Shown here: piece after piece, positions 10,029 through 22,300 of the stretch | Layout: every line of letters begins with the position of its first letter | Numbering within the stretch: the first letter of the stretch is position 1 | Assembly (NCBI GenBank): GCA_000328365.1 | Contig: KB292771.1 | Location: 154,877-218,876 of the forward strand | DNA length: 64,000 bases | From: Capitella teleta | Lineage: Eukaryota > Annelida > Polychaeta > Capitellidae | Reading direction: 5' to 3' | Made by a program: the position numbers and the translations under genes | The notes under the pieces: generated by a model | The model's input: the letters and a program-made list of their open reading frames with translations, nothing else | What the model was told of the DNA's origin: nothing | The model's database searches: none

Positions 10029-13000
10029 ATGCAGCATCTACGTGATATGAAGATGCCAATGGGTGAGTGGTCTTATCATATTGCATGACTTTTCATTTCA
10101 ATTGAAATTTGATTTGACGATTGTGGAATGTATTATTACCACCAACTTCATTCGCATAATCTTTGTGAGTTTGATATGTCATAATTACCCTTATGGTTGC
10201 TATGACACCTGTCCTATTGCATCATCATCATCAAAGGCCTATTCACGCATCAACTTTTTGCACCTTGCAAATAAGCATCTTTCTGTCCCTTATTATAAAC
10301 AGAAGGGAACCATTTCCTGCTATAATTTGATCAAGCGCACTTTGGATTGTCAGTTCAGATACATGTAATGAAATGTGCAAGCTACAGAAATGTAGTGTGC
10401 TATAAATAGACCTTACCAACCTTGATTTGTTTGACAGTCAACTTCTCACAACATTTTTGTGAAACGGTTTGATATGATTCAAGTGCATTGCATTTTAATT
10501 TGCCACTCATTGTCTGCGCGTGAAATTTCCATATATATGTATATATCCCCCCCCCCCCAAATGGCAATCATTTTTTTAGCCGCTCGATGACTTGGGGCTA
10601 ATAGAGTGAGATCATCGGCATACGCCAAAGCCCCGACGTACAAATTATTTCCTAAATGACAACCAATGCCTGATTTTTCCAACCGTTCAATAAGCTCATC
10701 ATGTAGATACACAATAAAATTGGACACCGTACCCCGCCTTGTTTAACGCCATTTTTACAACTCATTGAAGAAGATCGTTTACCATTCGAATTTACTGCTG
10801 ACCTCCAAAGAAGTCGCGTCATTCTTTGATCTTCATTTTAATCGGATCACATAATGAAACTCCGTGGCGTCAAACTCTCCCAGCCTGCACAAATGTGTCT
10901 CACCATGCCATACAATATTGCATGGGCCTATATAAGGCATTGGCTTGCCTTCGATGCCTTCGATGCCCTCGATGCCTTCGATGCCTTCGATGCCCTCGAT
11001 GCCTTCGATGCGTGCGGTGCATTTGTTTTGGGTTTCAATGATTATCGTAATTTGAATATTAACCTAGTATTGCCTGTTTGGCCAAACCATTCCTCCGGTC
11101 GAATAAAATTATCTTACCTTATCCAATCTCCTCTTATCTTACATTCAATGCATTTTCAGCGGCACTTCTGCTGCTCACGATGGCAGATGCATCTGACACC
11201 CTCCGTGACCTCAACGGAAGGGTCAACTTGCAAAACAGCATGCAGTTGACCGACGATTTAACCTTGGTCCGCTCCGTGTCTCTAATTGTGCTCAACCTGA
11301 ACCCGGTCAGCGTTCAAATATGGCGGCACAGCAACAACAGTGACCTTGCGTTCACCTTGACCTGGAAAAGAGACTTATTCGGTTTTGAATACATTGGACG
11401 ACACGTGGTCAGTGGAAATTTCCCTAGAGGTCTCTCAAAAATTCACATAGTTTAATTACCTCTATATAGATCGACCTGGAATCCGACGAGATCTTCGTAA
11501 TGACCCCACAAGACCGTCTTGGTATCTTCAACATCCGGGAACCCGGTCCAATCGACACGGAAATGACGTCATCTGCCACTTCCGTCCTTTCCACTCATCG
11601 CTTCTCCGAATATGGCCCCGCTCTCAACCATTCCTACAAGTTCGACCATCTTGACTTCCCAGTTCGGTATCTTGTAAAACTATGTTCATCGCGAGGTATG
11701 TGCACGTGGTCGCCCTTAAGATATTTTGTGACGTATCTTTGCATTTACAGGTTGTGTCGAAGGCACCGACGACGAGAAAGCCGCCTCTGTACGTAAATTG
11801 CATAATTCCATTTCATCTTCAAATTTCATTTATTGCACCTATTCAGCCCATTTTCAGTAAAAGACAACATTCAAATGTGCTTCACAACACAGGAAGTGCA
11901 TTTACACGAATTAAGATAAACTACATGTAGGTCTAAAATTGCAGAGCAGAAAAAGTACGCCCGCGCACTTGAAGAGTTCATTCAATCAACTTTGGGATGC
12001 TCAGTAGATGTTGATTGCATGAACCCAAAAGCTCACTTGCATGCGTATAAGTTGGCCCGAGTTCATAAGGAAATTTAAAAGGAAGTAAATTGTTATGTTC
12101 ACATATCGCAATCAGGGAAGCTACTTCCGTAATGCAAGTGATGCTGCAGTACAATGTAGAGCGGTCAGGGCGTTTAAAGCGCCCTAATTGTGGCACTATT
12201 CTGGAGCTGTTTGAGGCCCGTTGAGTTATGAAGCATGGAGGTCTGACAGACGACGTTGCTTTGGACTAATATTTAAGCTGATAACGTTGGTGTATAGTCG
12301 GGCTCAACATAAATATAAACCCTCTTGTTGCCACGACAGCTACTAGTAATTATCATTACAACATCAATTATGCTGGTGCTTGGACTATTCATATAGGTGT
12401 TCTGTTTGTAAGTGTCGTAAGTGTTGTGGATCCGAGATTATATTAAGGGGAAGAACATTGGAAGTTTTGTTGTGATCGATTGACCACATAATTATCTGTT
12501 TTGTTGTGATCGATTGACCACATAATTATCTGTTTTGTTGTGATCGATTGACCACATAATTATCTGTTTTGTTGTGATCGATTGACCACATAATTATCTG
12601 TTTTGTTGTGATCGATTGACCACATAATTATCTGTTTTGTTGTGATCGATTGACCACATAATTATCTGTTTTGTTGTGATCGATTGACCACATAATTATC
12701 TGTTTTGTTGTGATCGATTGACCACATAATTATCTGTTTTGTTGTGATCGATTGACCACATAATTATCTGTTTTGTTGTGATCGATTGACCACATAATTA
12801 TCTGTTTTGTTGTGATCGATTGACCACATAATTATCTGTTTTGTTGTGATCGATTGACCATATAATTATCTGTTTTGTTGTGATCGATTGACCACATAAT
12901 TATCTGTTTTGTTGTGATCGATTGACCACATAATTACCTGTATTGATTACGTCTGATTTACGTCTGATTTTATTTACGTCTGAATTCTCCAGAATGCGTC

Positions 13001-13511
13001 TGAGAAGCAAGACGAGGGCTCTGACCCAGGTCAGTGGAATACCACGAATTAACACTGTTAACCATGAATTGCATTTGCTTCGTGCAATTATCACGACAAT
13101 CGAATCTCGATTTGCCTCTTGATTGGCTAAAATACTCCCATTACATAACATGGCTTTACATAACATGGCTTTACATATGTATGATTGAACGAAGTGCATC
13201 GACAGACGCCGCCTTCTGGACGAGTGACTGGATGCAGTCGATCTTCTTCGTTTGGCTGCTCGTCGTCAGCGGCCTGATCATCATCGCTTTCATTCTCCTC
13301 GCCTTCCTCTTTCACAAAATACAAAACAGGTCATCGGAAGTCACGTGAGTTCATGACCTACTCCTCCTTCTCCTTATTCACTCAAATTCAAATTTGATTT
13401 CCCAGGAATGAAGTCAGTCTGCTCTCGACCAATGGGGGCGTTCCAAATGAAGGCTGTTATCTTGTGATGGGCGACAATTCAAATCAAGAATGGTCGGTGG
13501 ATGGCAAATAA
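10029..13511 (+). CDS. Unrecognised type I single-pass membrane protein, 7 exons
   Basis: Seven exons join in phase: 10029-10062, 11160-11407, 11470-11695, 11751-11788, 12993-13029, 13206-13344 and 13406-13511, giving 275 residues. The short first exon plus the start of exon 2 gives MKMPMAALLLLTMADAS, a plausible signal peptide. A lumenal or extracellular region of about 190 residues follows. It contains LTLVRSVSLIVLNLNPVSVQ, FGFEYIGRHV, DEIFVMTPQDRLGIFNI, a Cys pair (CSSRGC) and possible N-glycosylation sites (NNS, NHS, NAS). Exon 6 carries the only strong membrane helix (FFVWLLVVSGLIIIAFILL), followed by HKIQNRSS, which fits a type I orientation. The tail has GCYLVMGD, a possible Tyr motif. 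I do not recognise the ectodomain. The TM exon and 3' exons are the best supported; exon 1 is the least certain. Confidence 0.68.
10540..10825 (-). mobile_element. Non-LTR reverse transcriptase fragment in intron 1
   Basis: On the minus strand the frames read NGVKQGG, then VYLHDELIERLEKSGIGC and VGALAYADDLTLLAPSHRA, which are the GVxQGG and catalytic YADD regions of a LINE reverse transcriptase. There is a frame change between the two blocks and the piece is truncated at both sides. It ends at a TATA/C-run (about 10530-10558). It is a dead fragment. Confidence 0.75.
10945..11010. repeat. 9-bp tandem repeat (GATGCCTTC)n, about 7 copies
   Basis: Units alternate GATGCCTTC and GATGCCCTC in intron 1 of the membrane-protein gene. 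The DAFDA-type ORF through it has no splice context. Confidence 0.9.
12465..12940. repeat. 34-bp minisatellite, 14 copies, in intron 4
   Basis: A 34-bp unit containing TTGTGATCGATTGACCACAT is repeated 14 times over exactly 476 bp. Only about two single-base variants are visible (copy 12 and the last copy). It lies about 50 bp upstream of the exon 5 acceptor (12993). The near-identity of units suggests recent expansion or ongoing homogenisation. Confidence 0.97.
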
Positions 13512-13717
13512 GAAAGACGATGCCACCATTTTGTTGTACATCTATTCCCCTAATATTTGCTGTATTTTATTTAAGCTAAGAGTGTTTCTTTACAATATAT
13601 GTTACGGTGGGCATGTGTATGTTTTGTTATGTCACAACAAAGATATGTTTCTTATAGCCATTCGTTGTATTTTGTCTTCTTTGTGTTGTGCTTCTGGGTT
13701 GTACATTTTTGTGCTTT

Positions 13718-14140
13718 NNNNNNNNNNNNNNNNNNNNNNNNNNNNNNNNNNNNNNNNNNNNNNNNNNNNNNNNNNNNNNNNNNNNNNNNNNNNNNNNNNN
13801 NNNNNNNNNNNNNNNNNNNNNNNNNNNNNNNNNNNNNNNNNNNNNNNNNNNNNNNNNNNNNNNNNNNNNNNNNNNNNNNNNNNNNNNNNNNNNNNNNNNN
13901 NNNNNNNNNNNNNNNNNNNNNNNNNNNNNNNNNNNNNNNNNNNNNNNNNNNNNNNNNNNNNNNNNNNNNNNNNNNNNNNNNNNNNNNNNNNNNNNNNNNN
14001 NNNNNNNNNNNNNNNNNNNNNNNNNNNNNNNNNNNNNNNNNNNNNNNNNNNNNNNNNNNNNNNNNNNNNNNNNNNNNNNNNNNNNNNNNNNNNNNNNNNN
14101 NNNNNNNNNNNNNNNNNNNNNNNNNNNNNNNNNNNNNNNN
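13718..14140. other. Assembly gap, 423 N
   Basis: A run of N. Reading frames across it are meaningless. The 3' end of the membrane-protein gene's UTR may lie inside it. Confidence 1.
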
Positions 14141-14317
14141 GGACACCATGCCTGGATGCAAGCGTAAGGAAATAATGCATTCCGAATATCGGGGTTAGCA
14201 TTGCGCCTATGGGAGAATGGCTTCCATTGCGAAGTATAGGAGGCAAACGTCAGCTGATGGCTTGGTTTGGCTGATGGCTGATTGGTCCCGTTCCCCTCGT
14301 AAAGCTATCGATTTCAG

Positions 14318-14385
14318 CCAATCAGAGCAGAGCATCTTCGCCATAAAAGGACATCTTTGTTGTTTACGAAACGAAAGCGCATGCG
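14318..14385 (+). promoter_or_regulatory. Promoter-like cluster: CCAAT, CArG/TATA, NRF1-like
   Basis: CCAAT (14318-14322) is followed by CCATAAAAGG (14341-14350), which fits both a CArG box (CC[AT]6GG) and a TATA-like element. Then comes the palindromic GCGCATGCG (14377-14385), close to the NRF1 site. The order and spacing suit a plus-strand core promoter starting near 14372, but I could not identify a gene downstream. Confidence 0.3.
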
Positions 14386-15711
14386 TGGTGCACTCTGGCT
14401 GACCTTTTTGCTGTTTCAGGATGAAAAACGTGGTAGGTGTCCTAGAAAATCGCTTGTTAAAATAAGAAAAATAGCGAAAAATATTTTTTGTTTGCGCCTG
14501 ACTGGTGGCAAAATGATTATTCTATCTATTTCCGAAAAGAAAATAAAAAAATATCAAGGGGTTTAGTCGCAGGACACGCTGATATGACGAGGCCCATTGT
14601 AAAAGATGGGGAACTCTGTGTTTAATCACAGCGACTGACGTCACGCCTAATTAGCATTATATCTCCCGCGAAATCGTTAGCGATGATATTCCTTGTGTGG
14701 GCCAGGCATAAGAATCATCTTTGGTGCATCAAATAACGACTCAAAGTCCATTTTCAACCAGTTCTCCCTCCCTTTAATTCAGGTGGCTCACATGATAATG
14801 TGGGATGATGCATAAGGCCTCAAAGGTAATCGGGATGGGACCCGCTGTAGTGTCAAGAGTGGGCTACGGCTCAATTAATCGGAAACCCCACCGACAGAAG
14901 AATTCGCTTGTAGAGTGAAGACATGTTGAAGCTAATACGTTATGATTGCAAAGCCAGTTGCACAATTCTGCTCTATACTTTTTAGCACGCTGTCAAATGA
15001 AAGGGAAATATTGAATTCTATATTATGCTGCTGTTAATAGCTGCATACATGGTGAAATTACATTGAACTACAATTCCCGCGTCGTGTCAGTTTCACTCAA
15101 AAGGGTTGAGTCTTGAGAGGAGCTGTGGGGCATCTTTGTTTTGACTTAAACGTCTTATGCAAATGGTGACCAGTTTCTCGGTTGGATCCCCCACCACCTT
15201 TGCCAGTATCTTATTATCATGTTACCCGTTTCGTAGAGGATTTTAGGTCATAAGTATGTGTTGAGAGACTGACTAAAGCATTACAATTGTACATAATTAT
15301 ATAGTCAAAATGTGTCTTCTTATGAATTGTGACCCTGTATTTTCTTCTACTTGGAGTGATGATGTTATCGATTTTCAAATGCTTTGTGTCACATCTTCGA
15401 TCTCTGGTGAGGTGCCATCTTCACATTTGTTTATGAAGAGTAAGTTTGCCCATGGCTGCATAATCTGTGATATTTTATAAGAGCTCTGTGTGAGTGTGAT
15501 AAGTTTCCAAAGCTTAGTTCTATATTTGTAAGTTCTGTGTTCGAGTTCATCCCAGTGCTAATTAAATTATATAGTCGCGTTGACTTTGCCATCCCATATG
15601 ACTGTGTGTTTTGTTCATGTCATTTCCTCAGGTAAGTGCTATGGATACCCACATCAGTTTGAATTATGAATTTCAAAGGATAACAAAATATTGAATTTAA
15701 AACATTAAAAT
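14386..15711. other. Intergenic, no gene seen
   Basis: AT-rich sequence between the gap and the 3' end of the MHC gene. Open frames are short and unbiased. Confidence 0.6.
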
Positions 15712-15717
15712 TTTATT
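15712..15717 (-). terminator. Candidate polyadenylation signal of the MHC gene
   Basis: TTTATT on plus is AATAAA on minus, about 520 bases after the stop codon of the distal last exon (16234). I saw no closer canonical signal. The gene's common 3' UTR would then be about 0.5 kb. Confidence 0.4.
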
Positions 15718-16233
15718 TCTTCCTCTAAAAAAGATTCATTAAAATATCAGGGTCAACCTACTCGCTCCATTGTAAGGGTTATAATCTATATTGAACCACC
15801 CTTTTTTCGTGATTAAAAATTGGAATGATCCCTCTCAGAAAACATAGAACTGAAAGTACATTATTTAAGAGCAGCATATCACAATGCATTCGGCTCTTTT
15901 GTGTAAGGGCGTTTTACAAGTTCTCAATTATTGTTCTCAGCGTCTATAGTTTCCTTGGTGGTTGGACTAACAGGGTTCTAATGTTCTCCGAGAAAGGAGG
16001 CTTAAAATGAGGTCCTCCTCGAGAAAAAGAGACCCAAATACGAGGAGGACCATTTAGGATGGTGCAGGGCTGGATCTCTGCGAGTATATAATAGCATTCA
16101 ACCCAAATAGGAGTTTGGATACATAAGAAAACACGCGATTCATTGTTGACAGAAGAATTATTTGCAAATCACAGCAGTGAAAATAAACACAACAAAAATA
16201 AAAGGTTAAAGAAAGAGATGACGTCACACGTGC

Positions 16234-16374
16234 TTAATAAGTGTCATCGGTGACAGGATCGCTTCCGTTGCGGAACGTCAAGTTGTTGAGGGAATTCTGC
16301 GAACCGCCGAACGTTGATGACCTAATATTGCGGTTGGTTGAGGAGAAACTACTGCTATAACCGTATCCATAGGG
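16234..16374 (-). CDS. Mhc: MHC/myorod distal last exon 28c
   Basis: After the acceptor CTCTTTTTCCAG the exon encodes 46 residues in phase 0: [20 protein letters not shown], then [14 protein letters not shown] and a DDTY end. It is unlike 28a and 28b and much longer. It may be the end of the longest isoform, and the 3' UTR supplier for transcripts that include 28a or 28b. Confidence 0.75.
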   Translation of the reverse strand, partial: PYGYGYSSSFSSTNRNIRSSTFGGSQNSLNNLTFRNGSDPVTDDTY

Positions 16375-19300
16375 CTGGAAAAAGAGAAGAATAAACTGGT
16401 GAGTGTGACCTCCAAGACTGCTGAGTCAGTAATTACATTGTAATACATAAATCCAAGGAGCAGTTGTAAATACAATAACGCAATGGATGTTTAGTTTTAG
16501 CATTGAAGTTCAAGAGTTAATTAGGAAGCGGCGTTTGGTTGGAAAAATCAGCCAACCCTAGTGTACAATTTAAAAGCATTGGAAATAGGACGCAAACACA
16601 CACACACACACAGAGCACTGCGCAAGCATCGGGTGGGGGTTCTTGTGAATCGTTGATTCTCTGCAGTTATCCGACTCGGTTCGATATTTAATTTAGGTAG
16701 GAATATAATTGGATTGGGAGGAGCACATATTGGTTGAAATTGGGGGACACTCGTTTTCTTAATATCGGGGGACATTTCATCATTGTTATGATTATGATTA
16801 TTTTGGTATTCAGGTGAAAGTGGATATGTATATAATGGAGTGGGGCACATCATAGGTGTGTATATATTGATCTTACAGGTGTTTATTCGCTGGACATACG
16901 AGAGGTTTCTCTCACTGAGACTTTGATTCCACCGCCCTGAACGAACGAACAAATAGACGAAATGAACATAAAAAGAACAGAAATGTTTGCATTCCAGTCT
17001 ACTCATGCTGATGCTTCTGTTGGTGTCTACAATTGTTACCTGTTTAACTCTCAGATGCCTCGGATGAAGCCCTCTTAGTCACACGGACCGTGGTCTTGCC
17101 CAGCTGTTTATTTACACGATTGATTATAATTATGTTTACTCTCATGAATGATTCGATTGACAATATTCAGTCAAGATGCATGAAGGGGGAGGCGGTGTAC
17201 TTACGGAGGAGGAGGTGGTGCGGGTGGCGGACACGGAACTGCGGTTCTTGGCTCTCAGTTTGGCCAGGGTGTTCTCTGACATGTCAGCGCGCTCCTCGGC
17301 TTCTTCCAGCTCGTGCTGCACCTTGCGGTACTTGGCCAGGTTGATGGCGGCGATTTCCTCCTGTGGATGGAATAAATCAGTAATGAATCACATGATGCAG
17401 TTCGGCAATACGCACGGCCTCTTCCACTTGACGCTTGTAGGTCTTGATCTTCTGTTGGAGTTTGTCGATCATGTCCTGCATACGCTCTTGGTTCTTGCGG
17501 TCCTCGTCCGACTGGAAGGCAAGCTCCTTGAGTCTGCGGTCCTGCTTGCGCATGTTCTTCTGGGTCTCTTGGTGACGCTTCTGTTCGTTGTCAAGCTCAA
17601 CCTCGAGCTCGCGCACACGCTGTTCCAGCTTCTGGATCATGCGCTTGCCTCCCTTCAGGGCAGCGGCTTCAGCCTCATCCAGACGAGCCTGGAGGTCCTT
17701 GACCTGGCTCTCCATGCCACGCCTCATCTTCTCGATCTGACCAGCATGGTCCTGTTCCTGGCGGAGCTCCTCAGCAATGCGAGCAGCATCAGCCATAGCC
17801 TTCTTGGCGTGCTCTTCAGCAGCCTTCAGCTCTCCGGACTGGTCTTCCAGATCGGTCTGCATGGCCTGGATGTCGGTCTCCAGCTTCCTCTTGGTGGCAG
17901 TGAGAGAGGCATTAGAGATGGACAGCTCAGACACACGGTCGCTGGCCTCGTGGAGCTCGCCCTCAGCGGCCTTTCTGGCACGCTCGGCAGCCTCCAGCTG
18001 AGTTCTCAGCTCTTCCAACTCGCCAGCCAACATGTTGGCGCGACGCTCGGCACTCTGAGAATAGAAATCGAATTGGAATTGGAATTGGAATGAGAGCTGA
18101 ATGTCTCACCTGGAACTGTTCACGGGCCTCATCACGAGCACGCTGTTCATCCTCAATGGCGGATTGGATCTCCATCATCTGCTGTTGGAACTTCTTGATG
18201 TTCTTCTCGGCCTCAGCACGTCCACGGTTGGCACCGTCCAAAGCAACCTCAAGCTCGTTGATGTCCTGTTCCAGCTTCTTCTTCATGCGAAGAGCCTCGG
18301 CCTTACCACGGGCCTCAGCCTCGAGGCTGGCTTGCATGGAGTCGAGGGCACGCTGGTGGTTCTTGCGGGTGTTCTCGAATTCCTCGTCCTTCTCGGCCAG
18401 ACGACGGTCGATGTCTTGACGGATAGCAGAGATCTCCAGCTGAGAGCGCTGAACCTTGACCTCCTCTTGCTCGAGGGCGGCCTCGGCCTCTTCCAGGGCG
18501 GACTGCAGCTCTTCCTTCTCCATTTCCAGGCGTTTGCGGGCCTTCTCCAGCTCGTGAGTGGATCGTCCTCCCTCGCCCAACTGGTCGGTGAGGTCGTGGA
18601 TCTCATCAGCGAGGTTCTTGTTCTCCCTCCTGAGAGCGTTGACAGTGTCGCTTCCTTCTTCAATCTGAGCCTTAAGTCTGTAGACCTCAGCGGCGGTGTT
18701 GCGGCCATCCTTCTGGGAAGTCTCGAGCTCGGACTGGAGGTCAGCAACCTTGCGTTTCCATTCATCGATGGTCTTGTCAAAGGCGCGCTGCCTCTTCTCG
18801 GCCTGGTTAGCAATGGACTGGGATCTCTCAACCTCGATCATCAGATCCTCAATCTCGCCCTGAAGCCTGTTCTTGGCCTTGTCCAAAGAGCTAGCCTTGG
18901 AAAGAGCACCCTCGAGTTGGGATTCGAGCTCCTGGAGCTTAGCGTTCATCTTCCTCTTCATGTCGTCCATCTCCTCAGAGCGGACACCGCCCTCGCCAGA
19001 CTCGAACTTCTGTCTCCAAACCTGGATCTCTCCATTGGCCTTGGTGAGCAGACGCTGCAAGTCACCACGTCCCTCCTGTTCCTCTTCCAATTGGTCGCGG
19101 AGCTGGTCGAGATCGGTGTTCAGGTTGCGGTTCTCGCCCTGGAGCTTGGCGCGCATCTTGCTCTCGTCCTCGAGTTGAGATTTGGCTTCTTCAAGCTGTT
19201 TCTGCAGGGCCTGTTTGGCCTTGGTCAGCTGGCTGATCTGGCTCTCGGCTTCCTCCATCTGGCGGCTGAGGTCAGCGGCCTCGGACTGGCTTCTACCCCT

Positions 19301-22300
19301 GCAAGTGGTCAACCGTGGTCAGCAAAGGACAAAGTAAACATCAGAATGAACACTCACATAGTGCCTTGCATCTCGGAGATCTGGCGGGCAGAGTCGTCCA
19401 ACTTGGAGTTGGCGTCGCTGAGCTGGTGCTCGAGCTGCTTGGCGAGCTTATCAGCGGCGCTCTGTAAAGATCAAGGTGAAAATTGAGTGACAGTTCAACT
19501 CACAATTGATTGAATTGCACATAAGAGACACATATGCTTATTAATAAGGGATGCTATTATGCTTCATTACTTTTGCACGTTCGACTGCTTCGAGGGTGGT
19601 GAGCAGATCCTCGCATTCATATTCCAAGCTGCTTCTGTCTTTCTCCAATCTAACATGCGGAATTAGGTTAATAACAACACAACATGTCACAAACAAAGAG
19701 TAAATAACAGCCAGTGTCCCCTGAAAGTGAAGGGTAATTCTGCTAACACAGCATGCAGATCGAGGTTAACATTGAGGGTGAAGTTGGCATATAGGAAGGG
19801 GAACGGGGTCTGAGCATGCCATCATCCAGGTACCTTGCTCTTGGTGACATGTTCCACTTGGGACTGGAGATCCTCAACCTCGTTGCGGATTTGGTTCCTC
19901 TCCTTCTCGACCCTGGGGATTCACCAAGCGTGCTCAAAATGTTCGTTTTCATTTGGATTTACATGCACTTCAGCGTTATAATTATTGACCAAATATAAAG
20001 TACTCAAGTACTATGTACTCACTTCTGTTTGATCTTGTTGAGCTGCTCAACCTGGTCAGAAAGCTCGTTGACGGCATCCTGCTGCTTCTTGCGGAGGGCG
20101 ACGGTGTTCTGCTCGTTCTGGATGGTGGCCTCCTCCAGGTCACGGCGCAACTTTTGCAGTTCAGCTTCGCGTTTCTTGTTGACGTCGATCTGGAAGAGGA
20201 GAGACGACCATGAGTGACCTCGCCATCAAAGATGATCACCTCCTTCTGCCAGAGCTGATAAATGGTATCTCCGAGGACAGAAGTGGCGTCTACACCAACG
20301 TTATCTAAACTCTCTTTTCTGATCACCTCGCATCGACTTAATCGAGTTAAGATATCGCTCATGTCAGCATCGCTATCCATGACTGAATGCCACTATATTG
20401 TTATGTTATGTGTTTTAATACAACTCTACTATTGACAAACTACTAATATTGACAGTGCAATAAATATTAGCACTCTAACCACAATTTCCGTAAAAAAAAA
20501 CAAGCACTGACCTGGGCCTGGGTGGCGCCACCGGCTTCCTCAAGACGCTCGCTCAACTCGTCGAGTTCGGCCTGCAGACCAGCACGCTGCTTCTCGACCT
20601 TGGACCTGGCGGCTCTCTCGGCCTCGAGTTCCTCCTCGAGCTCCTCAATGCGGGCCTGTGAAAAAGTAAAGACGAAAATCAGATGCAATTTTAATAACGT
20701 CAATGTTTGTGGAATTGGGGAGGAAGTTGTTTCAGGGTTTACTTCAAACATAAGCTTCAATCCGGGGGCTTGGAATCCCAAATCATATCCATCTCGAATG
20801 ACTTTTTTGCTTCTATGACTCAAGTTGGGATTGACGAGAGACTCGGGTCGGTTGTTGAGAGATGCAGCGTATGTATAGATGTTGTCCCTGACGTCCTCTG
20901 ACCCCCTCTGGTAGGTCGTAGGCCTCCCGCATGCAGTGTTGATCAACCGTGATGTGAAGTCATGGTCGATTTCGAAATCGTCGATCGTCGTGTATGGTTT
21001 GTACTTGGATTCATCTTGGATTTCCTTCTCCCTTCTGCTTTGTTTCGAAGTGTGTTTCGAAGAGGAGGAAGATGGAGGAGCAGGGCGTGAGGAGGTCTTC
21101 ACGTGGATGTGCTCATCCGCCCTGGGTGCCTCAGAGATCTCTGGATGAACAACTTCCGGTTCAGGTTGAGGAGGAGGTGGAGAGGGCGCTCTGGGAGGCG
21201 AAGCAGGGGCTGGAGGAGATGGCTCCTTCGCCACTACTGGTTCAGACTCAACATCAGACATGGCGACGAAAGTTCAGAATCGATGGGGTACACCCGGGGA
21301 GGAATATCAGAGAGGGTGGAGAGAGAAGAGAGTAAGAGAGAGAGAAGGGAGGGTGGCACACGAGCACACGTTAGTGAGAGTTGGTCGCACACCAAACCGG
21401 TTATCACAGACGGAGGCACAGCAATCACAGAGTTATCACAGAGTATCCGCGACCTGAGGCAGGAAATCCAAGAGAGAAAGAAGTGAAGCTCCCCGGGGAT
21501 CGACTCCAGCAGTAAAGTGAGGATCAGTTCTGCTGCGAGGGCTTATATCAGGGTGGAGAGGAGGGTGAGGGTAAAGGAATGCTAGGGAGAAAACTCTGGC
21601 CCAGCTAGGGCTCTGACCTAGTGAGAAAAAATTACACCCTGGAATGCAGACATTCCGGTCGAGATATGCCATGAGTCAGTTTGCTTCGTTACATTGAGAA
21701 TTCTTGACATTGCGATGAAACAATGTTGAATCAAAAGCATGTGTAAATATGTTACAAGATTAGATACTCTTCTGCTTACACGGTGGTAAAAACTCTGCGT
21801 TTGTTTGTACGTGCAGTGATGCACCTCAGCCGTGATTGCATGCTGTCTATTTATAGCCCGTGTGAACATTCTTGGGTTGGTGTCCGACGTAAGGATACAT
21901 TGCAACCAATCGGAGCAGCGGAAAATAGGACAAACATGGTGGATGGTATTGTTTGAGGTTTATAAAGATCAAAGGGAATAAAAATACGACGGCAGCATGT
22001 ACAACATTGAGTGAAGTTTGTTCGTCATAAGATCATATAGTCATTCGTGGGGGCGAGTGATGTGTGCATGCATTAAAGGGATTATGCAAAAGAAATTTAC
22101 CATCAATTCCTTGATCTTCTTCTGCAGTTGGGCAACCAAGCTCTGTTCATCCTCGAGTCTGGAGTTGAGGCTGTTGATCTCACCGTCCTTCCTGTGAACA
22201 AAATAATCGACATGAAAAAAAAAAAAATGAAATTCCAGGGTGAGAAAAAATTATCTTACTTCCTCATGCCATCCTCAAGGTCCTTCTTGACGCGCTCGAG

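Noticed and set aside
10826-11249. Frames through the 9-bp repeat with LRCPRC or AFDAL repeats as a Cys- or Asp-rich protein
   Set aside because: Repeat-derived, no start or splice context, inside intron 1 of the membrane-protein gene.
13501-14246. Frames that run through the N gap
   Set aside because: N bases cannot be translated; the open frames are artefacts.
17176-19486. Long plus-strand frames (305 and 461 codons) rich in Leu, opposite the MHC rod
   Set aside because: They are antisense to the coiled-coil exons: heptad-biased codons keep other frames open. No splice logic and no domain.
20467-20742. Extension of the myorod frame past LMFE into the intron and the next exon
   Set aside because: The frame happens to stay open through the intron, but the GTAAAC donor and the phase-0 acceptor at 20655 match known catchin/myorod architecture.
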